From Flavobacterium tyrosinilyticum (GTDB taxonomy: Bacteria; Bacteroidota; Bacteroidia; Flavobacteriales; Flavobacteriaceae), in contig NZ_JAMOKG010000001.1 of assembly GCF_023656565.1 (NCBI RefSeq), positions 502,456 to 566,455 of the forward strand: a stretch of DNA of 64,000 bases, read 5' to 3'. Every line of letters starts with the position of its first letter. Positions within the stretch are counted from its first letter, which is position 1. The notes below the pieces were generated by a model. The model searched no databases, was not told the origin of the DNA, and worked only from the letters and a program-made list of their open reading frames with translations. The position numbers were made by a program, and so were the translations under genes. Positions 8,207-15,430 of this stretch are shown here, one piece after another.

Positions 8207-8674
8207 ATGTTTTTAAAAAAAGCAACAATCTCAGACCTTCCCGAAATGCAGGAGTTATTTGTCCAGACTATTCAATCTGTTTGTAAAAACGACTACAATC
8301 CAGAACAAATTGAAGCTTGGACTTATGGGATAAATAATAAAGAGCGCTGGCTTGAAGTAATTGAAAAACAATACGTTTTATTAGCGGTAATTGAAAACAA
8401 AATTGCAGGTTTCGCAACTTTAAAAGGCGGAAATTATATTGATTTTTTCTACATTCATAAAGATTTTCAACGACAAGGAATTGCAGACAAACTTTTAGCC
8501 GAATTAGAACTTGAAGCTCAAAAACAGCATTCAAAAATGATAACTTCGGATATTAGCATTACTGCCAAACCTTTTTTTGAAAAGAAAGGATTTGTTGCAA
8601 AAGCTGAGCAAAAAAACATACGCTTAAATGTTGAACTGATCAATTACAAAATGGAGAAGCAATTAAAACAATAA
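8207..8674 (+). CDS. GNAT-family N-acetyltransferase
   Basis: This 155-residue protein has the GNAT fold: beta4 with IAGFATLKGGNYIDFFYIHKDF and the acetyl-CoA pyrophosphate loop RQGIADKLL. The tail (SITAKPFFEKKGFVAKAE) is the usual late helix and strand, in which the FFEKKGF wording is common to the YafP/ElaA-like small acetyltransferases. It would transfer an acetyl group from acetyl-CoA to an amine in the cytoplasm; the acceptor is unknown. A palindrome lies directly upstream. Confidence 0.88.
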   Translation: MFLKKATISDLPEMQELFVQTIQSVCKNDYNPEQIEAWTYGINNKERWLEVIEKQYVLLAVIENKIAGFATLKGGNYIDFFYIHKDFQRQGIADKLLAELELEAQKQHSKMITSDISITAKPFFEKKGFVAKAEQKNIRLNVELINYKMEKQLKQ

Positions 8675-8693
8675 AAGTCTAACGGAATAATCT

Positions 8694-8825
8694 CTCGCAA
8701 AGACGCAGAGTCACAAAGTTTTATTTTTTAAGTTTATAATCTTTGTAGACTTGCTTTGAGATCCTTCGACTTCGCTCAGGAAGACAATTTTGAGAAAAAA
8801 CTTTGCGTCTTCGCGCCTTTGCGAG
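8694..8825. repeat. imperfect long inverted repeat with CTCGCAAAG ends
   Basis: The left arm begins CTCGCAAAGACGCAGAG (8694) and the right arm ends CTTTGCGAG (8825). The arms pair over about 29 positions with several mismatches and end next to A/T runs. In the middle lies CCTTCGACTTCGCTCAGG (8763-8780), which recurs in inverted form at 53878-53895. A second element of this family is at 10592-10694. It fills most of the 8675-8946 gap; no coding frame is seen. Confidence 0.6.
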
Positions 8826-8946
8826 CAAAAAAACTTGCGAACTTTGCATAAATCTTAGCGCACTTTGCGGTTAAAAAAACAAAGCAAGTTTCGGATTTTA
8901 TAACTTTAGAAACCAATCGATATTTGTATTATAAAATGGAAAGAAG

Positions 8947-9789
8947 ATGAACACACAGGAAACCATCAATTATAATCGTATCGCTGAAGCTATAGATTAT
9001 ATCAAAGCTAATTTTAAAAATCAGCCCAATCTAGATGAGGTTGCAGAAAAAGTGCATTTGAGCCCGTTTCACTTTCAGAGACTTTTTAGTGAATGGGCAG
9101 GAACAAGCCCTAAGAAGTTTTTACAGTATACCAGTATCGAACACGCTAAAAAGTTACTTAAAGAAAATCAAGCCACAATTTCTGAAACTGCTTTTGAAAC
9201 TGGCCTTTCAGGAACCAGCCGACTTCATGATTTATTTGTAAATATTGAAGGAATGACTCCGGCTGAATATAAAAATGGAGGAAAAAATCTTGAGATCAAT
9301 TACAGTTTTGCAGAAAGTCCATTTGGGAATATTATTGTTGCATCGACCTCAAAAGGCGTTTGTTTTATGGCTTTCGCCGAAGATGAAATTACTGGATTTA
9401 TTGCGTTGAAAGATAAATTCCCGAATGCTCGATTTTCGAAAAAACTGGATTTATTACAACAAAATGCATTGTTTATTTTTCAAAACGATTGGAGCAAATT
9501 ATCTGAAATCAAACTGCATTTAAAAGGAACCGATTTTCAATTGAAAGTTTGGGAAACTTTACTAAAAATCCCAATGGGACAGCTTTCTACATACGGAACT
9601 ATTGCGCACCAAATTCAAAAACCAAATGCATCACGAGCAGTTGGAACAGCGATTGGAAGTAATCCTGTGGCGTTTTTAATTCCGTGTCACCGCGTAATTC
9701 AATCTTCGGGAACATTTGGTGGCTATATGTGGGGAAATACCAGAAAAACAGCTATTATCGGCTGGGAAGGCGCACAGATAAATCCATAA
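8947..9789 (+). CDS. AraC-type HTH / O6-methylguanine-DNA methyltransferase fusion (Ada-like)
   Basis: Residues about 8-110 are an AraC-type double helix-turn-helix (LDEVAEKVHLSPFHFQRLF, then the TISETAFETGLSGTSRLHDLF helix). Residues about 115-278 are a DNA alkyltransferase with the suicide cysteine in PCHRV (C247), preceded by the winged-helix segment VWETLLKIPMGQLSTYG. The E. coli Ada N-terminal zinc domain is absent; a separate small protein with an Ada-like zinc domain is encoded at 10719. The likely role is direct removal of O6-methylguanine, with control of nearby repair genes inferred from context. It heads a group of four alkylation-related genes. Confidence 0.93.
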   Translation: MNTQETINYNRIAEAIDYIKANFKNQPNLDEVAEKVHLSPFHFQRLFSEWAGTSPKKFLQYTSIEHAKKLLKENQATISETAFETGLSGTSRLHDLFVNIEGMTPAEYKNGGKNLEINYSFAESPFGNIIVASTSKGVCFMAFAEDEITGFIALKDKFPNARFSKKLDLLQQNALFIFQNDWSKLSEIKLHLKGTDFQLKVWETLLKIPMGQLSTYGTIAHQIQKPNASRAVGTAIGSNPVAFLIPCHRVIQSSGTFGGYMWGNTRKTAIIGWEGAQINP

Positions 9790-9871
9790 AAACAAAATTC
9801 CAAATTTCGAATCCCAAATTCCAAATTTCGATGATTCATCTTCATTGAAAATCTCCTAAAATATAATTGCT

Positions 9872-10585
9872 ATGCAAACTATACAATCAAAAATTGCTTC
9901 TCAAGACTGGGAAAGCATCACTGAGTCTATGCACCAAAATGGATTCGCAATCATTCAGAATGTACTCAATAACGAACAATGCGAAGATTTAAAATTTGAT
10001 TTTGATAATCCAAATTTATATCGAAAAACGGTTGTTATGGAACGTTATCGATTTGGTTTAGGCGAATATAAATATTTCAGTTATCCACTTCCAGATTTAA
10101 TTCAAAATATTCGAACTTCAATTTATCCCAAACTCGCTCCAATTGCTAATTCTTGGATGAAAGTGTTGAACATTGATACCGTTTTTCCTAACAAACACGA
10201 AGAATTATTGAAACAATGTCACGAAAATAATCAGCTGAAAGCAACGGTTTTAATTTTAAAATATGGAAAAAGCGGATTCAATACTTTACATCAGGATTTA
10301 TATGGAGATGTATATTTTCCTATTCAAATTGTGCTTTTTCTAAATGAACCTGATGAAGATTTTACTGGCGGAGAATTTGTGTTGACTGAACAAACTCCAA
10401 GAGCACAATCGAAAGCCATTGTGTTAAAACCTAAAAAGGGGGATATTCTTGTTTTTACAACTAATTTCAGGCCAGTAAAAGGCACAAAAGGATATTATCG
10501 CGTGAATATGAAACATGGAGTAAGCGAAGTTCATTCTGGCGAAAGATACACGTTGGGAATTATTTTTCATGATGCCCTTTCGTGA
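9872..10585 (+). CDS. 2OG-Fe(II) oxygenase
   Basis: The 237-residue protein contains a clear iron and 2-oxoglutarate site: HQD (H140, D142), the distal histidine H215 in NMKHGVS, and R225 in GERYTLGIIFHDA that would bind 2-oxoglutarate. The GGEFVLTEQ and KKGDILVFTTNFRPV strands are typical of the double-stranded beta helix. Its place between an alkyltransferase and AlkB suggests a nucleic-acid repair or modification role, but that is inference from context. It is clearly different from AlkB in sequence. Confidence 0.88.
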   Translation: MQTIQSKIASQDWESITESMHQNGFAIIQNVLNNEQCEDLKFDFDNPNLYRKTVVMERYRFGLGEYKYFSYPLPDLIQNIRTSIYPKLAPIANSWMKVLNIDTVFPNKHEELLKQCHENNQLKATVLILKYGKSGFNTLHQDLYGDVYFPIQIVLFLNEPDEDFTGGEFVLTEQTPRAQSKAIVLKPKKGDILVFTTNFRPVKGTKGYYRVNMKHGVSEVHSGERYTLGIIFHDALS

Positions 10586-10591
10586 TTTTTG

Positions 10592-10694
10592 CTCGCAAAG
10601 TTGAGAAGTCGCCAAGAGATATTTTTAAGACTTATCTAACTTAATTTTTTAAGATTAATAAGTTCTAAACTTTGCGATTCTGCGACTTTGCGAG
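10592..10694. repeat. second CTCGCAAAG-ended inverted-repeat element
   Basis: CTCGCAAAG (10592-10600) and CTTTGCGAG (10686-10694) bound about 103 bases. The arms continue to pair imperfectly (GAAGTCGCCAAG against CTTTGCGATTCTGCGAC). It has the same family wording as the element at 8694-8825. Confidence 0.6.
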
Positions 10695-10718
10695 AAATAA
10701 ATCTTTAACAATATAATT

Positions 10719-10964
10719 ATGATTGAACACAATAAAATTTCAGATCGAGAACTTCGAAATAAAATTAAAAATGCGGAAATTTGTTTCGGCGGCAACCAAA
10801 AATTAAAAATCTACGGAACGCTCAAATGTTCTTCGGGAAAAAGAATGAAAAGAGAAAATCGTGTTTTCTTTTTATCTGAAAATGACGCCAAACAAAATGG
10901 TTTCAGGCCGTGCGGGCATTGTATGAAATCAGAATATCAAAAATGGAAAAATGGACTTATTTAA
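10719..10964 (+). CDS. small Ada-like zinc-domain protein
   Basis: The 81-residue protein aligns with the metal-binding domain of Ada: LKIYGTLKCSSGKRMKRENRVFF and GFRPCGHC. Cysteines at 37, 65 and 68 match three of the four Ada zinc ligands. Where Ada has its methyl-accepting C38 there is no cysteine (residue G33 by this alignment), although C22 may replace it spatially. So it is probably a DNA-binding or structural zinc protein rather than a phosphotriester methyltransferase. Its last 14 bases overlap the AlkB start, indicating translational coupling. Confidence 0.8.
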   Translation: MIEHNKISDRELRNKIKNAEICFGGNQKLKIYGTLKCSSGKRMKRENRVFFLSENDAKQNGFRPCGHCMKSEYQKWKNGLI

Positions 10965-11559
10965 TCCTCAAACAGACGAAACAACCAATCTGCTTCCGAA
11001 AGATGGAACGGTAAATTATTATGGAAAATGCTTCTCCAGACAGGAAGCCGATTTCTATCGCGATGTCTTATTAAATACAATTGAATGGAAAAATGACGAA
11101 GCGGTGATCTTCGGAAAATTAATTTTAACCAAACGAAAAGTGGCTTGGTACGGCGATCAGGAATTTGAATATACATATTCGAATACGACCAAAAAAGCGC
11201 TGCCTTGGACTCCTGAACTTTTAAAGTTAAAGAAAATCATTGAAGAAAAAACGGGAGAAACTTTCAATTCTTGCTTACTAAATTTATATCATACTGGCGA
11301 AGAAGGAATGGCGTGGCACAGCGATGCTGAGAAAGATTTGAAAAAAAATGGCGCTATTGGATCGGTAAGTTTTGGTGCCGAACGTAAATTTGCTTTCAAA
11401 CATAAAGAATCTAAAGAAACCGTTTCTCTAATTCTGGAACATGGAAGTTTATTGGTTATGAAAGATGAAACACAAACGCATTGGCTGCATCGGTTGCCTC
11501 CAACAAAAACAACTCAAAAACCTCGAGTAAATTTGACTTTTAGAACTATTGTGAGATAA
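10951..11559 (+). CDS. alkB: AlkB-type 2OG/Fe(II) dioxygenase
   Basis: This repairs 1-methyladenine and 3-methylcytosine in DNA or RNA by oxidative demethylation. The site residues are all present: HSD (H123, D125), H180 in WLHRLPPT, and arginines R192 and R198 in PRVNLTFRT. The YHTGEEGMAWHSD and GSVSFGAERKF segments are family signatures, and the 202-residue length fits the ALKBH2/AlkB group. Its start overlaps the small Ada-like zinc gene, and a convergent MmcQ/YjbR gene follows five bases later. Confidence 0.95.
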   Translation: MDLFNPQTDETTNLLPKDGTVNYYGKCFSRQEADFYRDVLLNTIEWKNDEAVIFGKLILTKRKVAWYGDQEFEYTYSNTTKKALPWTPELLKLKKIIEEKTGETFNSCLLNLYHTGEEGMAWHSDAEKDLKKNGAIGSVSFGAERKFAFKHKESKETVSLILEHGSLLVMKDETQTHWLHRLPPTKTTQKPRVNLTFRTIVR

Positions 11560-11563
11560 AATG

Positions 11564-11884
11564 TTACTTCTTTTTTGCAGCAACATTTTCGTACGAACGT
11601 ATTAAAGCGTCTTCAAACATTTCGGGTCTTACTCTTGAAAGTTCAACGATGGTCCAGCCTTGTTTTCCCCATTTGTTTGGAACCTCATAGAAAATCTTTT
11701 CGCTGGAAGCACAAAAAACGGATTGGTCGATTTCGTTTAGTTTTAAAACGGCGCGATTATTTTTTTCGTCAAAAGTGGCAAAAATCTTCTTTTTGATTCG
11801 AAAGGAAGTTTTCTCAAAATGGGGTTCTTCGGTCGCATCTGGAAATGACATTGCTAATTTTCTAAATTCTTCAATTGAAACCAT
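11564..11884 (-). CDS. MmcQ/YjbR family protein
   Basis: The 106-residue protein has the YjbR/MmcQ wording: SIEEFRKLAMSFPDATEEPHF at the start, KIFATFDE in the middle, and WTIVELSRV before the final helix. These proteins form a CyaY/frataxin-like two-layer fold and are described as DNA-binding with no defined role. It is convergent with alkB and follows the Nudix regulator on the minus strand with a 31-base gap, so the two may be co-transcribed. Confidence 0.9.
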   Translation of the reverse strand: MVSIEEFRKLAMSFPDATEEPHFEKTSFRIKKKIFATFDEKNNRAVLKLNEIDQSVFCASSEKIFYEVPNKWGKQGWTIVELSRVRPEMFEDALIRSYENVAAKKK

Positions 11885-11915
11885 AATATCATTTTTAAAG
11901 ATTAAAGTTTACTTT

Positions 11916-12671
11916 TCACCATCCTTGATTCAATCCGTTTTTAAGAACCTCATCGTATTTTTCTTTATCGAAAGAATATAAGTTTGGAGCTTTGTGCGCT
12001 ACGTTACTTTTCTTTTCGTCCAATTTATTAAGGATACCTATATTGGTGATTTTACGTAAAAAATTTCGTCGGTCTAATTTTTTGTCCAAAATTGTTTCGT
12101 ACAATTTTTGCAGTTCTGGAATAGTAAATTTCTCTGGCAATAAATTGTAACCCACTGGCATTAAATTTAATTCTGTACGCAAAGTGTCTAAGGCTTTATC
12201 CAAAATTTCCTTATGATCTAAAATAAGCTCGGGAACTTCTTTATGATCAATCCATTCCACTACTTCATATCTGCCTGTTGGGTTAGGAAGAATTTTAGAA
12301 AAATCAACCAAAGCATAATATCCAATTGTAACAAAACGGCGCGTTAGCCATTTTCCTTTTTCTTCTTCAATTTGGAGATATTCCAAGGTTTTTTTATCAA
12401 AATGCTGATGGTTGCGATTTACTTTTCCAAAGGTCGCAAATTGCCTTAAAAATACCCCATCAACACCTGTTCTGCCATTCAGCACCGTGATTGCAGCCGT
12501 ATCAATATCCTGATCTACAGGAATAAAACCGCCGGGCAAAGACCATTTATTGGCACGTTCCACTTTAATCAATAAAACTTTTAACTGATTATCATGAAAA
12601 CCAAAAATGACACAGTCTATAGAAAGTCCTGGTTGATAATTTTCGTTATTATCTATAATGTCTTTTAACAT
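11916..12671 (-). CDS. NrtR-type Nudix-fold transcriptional regulator
   Basis: The N-terminal 150 residues form a Nudix domain, and the C-terminal part (about 165-240) is a winged helix of the NrtR/AraR type (FTIPELQKLYETILDKKLDRRNFLRKI). The Nudix box is degenerate: in residues 47-69 the REUxEE acids are replaced (TVLNGRTG), so hydrolysis is unlikely and the domain probably only senses a ligand such as an ADP-ribose or sugar compound. In Bacteroidota this family controls NAD or pentose genes. No target genes of either type adjoin it. Confidence 0.85.
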   Translation of the reverse strand: MLKDIIDNNENYQPGLSIDCVIFGFHDNQLKVLLIKVERANKWSLPGGFIPVDQDIDTAAITVLNGRTGVDGVFLRQFATFGKVNRNHQHFDKKTLEYLQIEEEKGKWLTRRFVTIGYYALVDFSKILPNPTGRYEVVEWIDHKEVPELILDHKEILDKALDTLRTELNLMPVGYNLLPEKFTIPELQKLYETILDKKLDRRNFLRKITNIGILNKLDEKKSNVAHKAPNLYSFDKEKYDEVLKNGLNQGW

Positions 12672-12954
12672 CAGATTGGTATAAATTCTTCTTTTAATAA
12701 CTCTGCAATTTACTTTATTTTTATAAAATGGAAATATGTTATAGAAACAAAGCGCTAACTTTCATTAAAACAGAAGTGTTGAAACTACAATTTTAACGAA
12801 AATTTAAAATCAAATTTAAAAAAAATAAGTACATTGCGTCATAATAACACATTAACAATTTTAATTGTTAATATTAGAATCAAATTCAAAGAAAAATAAT
12901 ACAAGCTGTTTCCATTTTTCTTCAAGTGAGCGTAGAAATTTAAATGCAGAAGTT

Positions 12955-13212
12955 ATGATTACCAACCCTTTAAAAGGCATCAATAAAAAAATTAGAACCA
13001 GAATCTGGTCTTCATTCGGATTTGTTTCGAAAACATATCTTCTGGAAGAATCTCTAAAATATAGCGAAGAACAGGAGAGAATTTTCAACGAAATGATCGT
13101 CGAAACTGATGCAAAAGACAAAAAAGCAAAAAGAGAAGCTTATGAAAAAGCTTTGTATGCATCTTACAAAGGAATTGGCGCAATGGATTTTATAAATACC
13201 GTTTTAAAATAA
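12955..13212 (+). CDS. short hypothetical protein
   Basis: An 85-residue, charged, probably helical protein with no signal peptide or cysteine motif. I do not recognise the family. The ATG at 12955 is preferred because the open frame upstream to 12865 has little protein-like character. A small palindrome (TTAACAAT/ATTGTTAA, 12852-12871) lies 84 bases upstream. A good terminator follows, supporting a real single-gene unit. Confidence 0.6.
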   Translation: MITNPLKGINKKIRTRIWSSFGFVSKTYLLEESLKYSEEQERIFNEMIVETDAKDKKAKREAYEKALYASYKGIGAMDFINTVLK

Positions 13213-13245
13213 ATACCTACACATTTTTATAATTTATAATGCTAG

Positions 13246-13268
13246 CCTCACTTCGGTGAGGTTTTTTT
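13246..13268 (+). terminator. rho-independent terminator
   Basis: CCTCAC-TTCG-GTGAGG forms a six-base stem with a stable tetraloop, followed by seven Ts (13262-13268). Confidence 0.88.
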
Positions 13269-13362
13269 ATTATAAAATTTACAATAAAATGAAAGAAAAT
13301 GGTCATTTATTAGTTATTTTAGCCGTTTTAAAAGTAAGAATATACCCCTATAGACCGAATAC

Positions 13363-15384
13363 ATGGAAAACATCATCGAATCAGAGAGTTACAAAATTCA
13401 AAAACCAGAAAACTGGGCCCCTACAATTAATGACGATCAACTTATCGACTATATAAAAGAATCCGATTTCTCAAACAAACAAGTTGAAGAAGGTCGTGAT
13501 TTCTGCTACTTCTTAGATAAAATCTACTACACAAGCGATACCGAAAACAGCGAATATGCTTGCGTTGCCTATACTCTTAACGAGCCTTCAAATCTTGAAA
13601 ACGCTTCTGTAAAAGATGTTGTTGTAGAAGAAAATGAAACTTATCTGATACACAGAATTAGCGTGCTGAGAGATGGCGTTTTGATTGATAAAATTCCTGA
13701 TACTAAAATTAAAGTTTTAGATAGTGAAAATCAGAGTGAAGGCGGCATTTTAAGCAGCAACAAAAAAGTAAATATTACGATTAAAGATTTACGTCTTTAT
13801 GATGTATTAATTACAGAAGATTCGCGTACTAAGGTTTTTACTGATCGTGATTTTATGCGAAAAGAATTTCTTAAGTATGTGTACGTAACACCAAGTACTT
13901 ATTGGGCTTATGGCAAATACAAATTTTCTTTTATCAATGACAGAAAAGAAGCAATCACATATAAAAAGACATTCTTTAGAGATGAAGAAGGAAATGTTTT
14001 GGAACCAGAAATTAATTTCTTGCAAAAAGGAGAAAAGTTTGTAATTGAAAAAGAAGATTATATTAACTCTTTTGATTCAAACCGAGAAATTGCTCCTTTT
14101 ATTGATTTTGCAACAGATCGTAACTGGGTTGACTTATCAAATTATATTTCTCCGCTTTACGAAGACATATACAGTAAAGCTTCTTTAACAGAATTTGCTC
14201 CAAAACTGGTAGAAAAATTGGATGCCATTGCAGATCAAGACGAAAAATTACAATTTGCAATTGATTACGTGCAGAACCATGTTTACTATATTTATAATGC
14301 GGATGAAATGAATGGCCATAAACCGCAAGAGCCATCAGTAACGTATGAAAATAAACAGGGAGATTGCAAGGCAAAGTCGGTTTTACTGAAAGTGGTTTTA
14401 GATTATATCAATGTTGATTCTTCTGTAGTTTTGGTTAATTTCAATTCAGATCTTTACATTAAATATTACCTTCCGTCATTATTGACTTTTAATCATGTTA
14501 TTGTAAAAATCAATTACAAAGGCGAAACTTATTTTGTTGATGCTACTTCAAGAGACGAATTCGGGTTAATTGAAAATCGCGGCTACATCTATTTTATGCA
14601 TTATTTGGAAGTAAAACCAAATCAGGAATTGCAGATTAAGGAGCCTTACAGATTTCCTTATTATGGAATAACTGAAAAAGCAGATTTTAGTGCTCAAAAT
14701 AATATAGGAACGCTAAAATTGGTTTCGACTTACAAAGGAGGTCGCGCCAACTACATGCGTAAATATTTCAAAAACACAAACAAAAGGGAGATCATTGACA
14801 GCTGGAATAATTTCTTGTTCTATGCTTTAAATTATTCTAACGATCGAAACGGAACGGATATCAGAACTATTTTTAAAGATGCGACGATTGAACTTGTAAG
14901 CGATGATAAAAAGCTAAATGAATTTACGATTCAGTATAATGCTACAGTCGAAAATCCGTATTTTATAGATGCCGAAAAGAATCGCTTTTTAATGTATTTT
15001 GATCGCAATGTGGTTAAAAATGCTGCACGAGACTTTATGCACACGGATCTTTTGTTTTGGCATAATTTTGATAACGAGAAGTACGAAATTAATTTAACGA
15101 CAGATCAAAAAATCGATACTCAGGAAAAATATACTATTCAGGAAAGTACGATCACAAATCCTTATTTTGATTTTACAAGCCGTAAAAAAGTAACCAAAAA
15201 TGGTGCTTCAATAATTGTTGATTATAAACCGTTAATCAACTTAGAAATTCCAAGTGAAGATTTTGAAGATTTTAGAAATGCACATCATGAAATTGCCGAT
15301 AGTAATTATGGCGTTGGAATTGACATTATCGAACAAGGTTTAATGAACATGCTAAAGTATAGTTTTAAAAAACGACTAAAATAA
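13363..15384 (+). CDS. DUF3857 / transglutaminase-like domain protein
   Basis: The 673-residue protein is of the DUF3857-transglutaminase type common in Bacteroidota. A beta-rich first half is followed by a transglutaminase-like core with a candidate catalytic triad: C335 in KQGDCKAKS, H378 in FNHVIVKI and D393 in YFVDATSRDEFG. The C-terminal 250 residues are beta-rich. Unlike many relatives it has no signal peptide, so it appears cytoplasmic. The role is not known; the triad suggests a protease or cross-linking activity. It is a lone gene ending at a bidirectional terminator. Confidence 0.78.
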   Translation: MENIIESESYKIQKPENWAPTINDDQLIDYIKESDFSNKQVEEGRDFCYFLDKIYYTSDTENSEYACVAYTLNEPSNLENASVKDVVVEENETYLIHRISVLRDGVLIDKIPDTKIKVLDSENQSEGGILSSNKKVNITIKDLRLYDVLITEDSRTKVFTDRDFMRKEFLKYVYVTPSTYWAYGKYKFSFINDRKEAITYKKTFFRDEEGNVLEPEINFLQKGEKFVIEKEDYINSFDSNREIAPFIDFATDRNWVDLSNYISPLYEDIYSKASLTEFAPKLVEKLDAIADQDEKLQFAIDYVQNHVYYIYNADEMNGHKPQEPSVTYENKQGDCKAKSVLLKVVLDYINVDSSVVLVNFNSDLYIKYYLPSLLTFNHVIVKINYKGETYFVDATSRDEFGLIENRGYIYFMHYLEVKPNQELQIKEPYRFPYYGITEKADFSAQNNIGTLKLVSTYKGGRANYMRKYFKNTNKREIIDSWNNFLFYALNYSNDRNGTDIRTIFKDATIELVSDDKKLNEFTIQYNATVENPYFIDAEKNRFLMYFDRNVVKNAARDFMHTDLLFWHNFDNEKYEINLTTDQKIDTQEKYTIQESTITNPYFDFTSRKKVTKNGASIIVDYKPLINLEIPSEDFEDFRNAHHEIADSNYGVGIDIIEQGLMNMLKYSFKKRLK

Positions 15385-15394
15385 TTTCGATATA

Positions 15395-15428
15395 AAAAAA
15401 CGGGGCTCAAAAAGAAGCCCCGTTTTTT
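15395..15428. terminator. bidirectional terminator
   Basis: ACGGGGCT (15400-15407) pairs with AGCCCCGT (15416-15423). It is flanked by A6 on the left and T6 on the right, so it serves both converging genes. Confidence 0.9.
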
Positions 15429-15430
15429 AT

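Noticed and set aside
10961..11176. Antisense open frame over alkB
   Set aside because: No start context or family features, and it lies fully within a well-supported gene.
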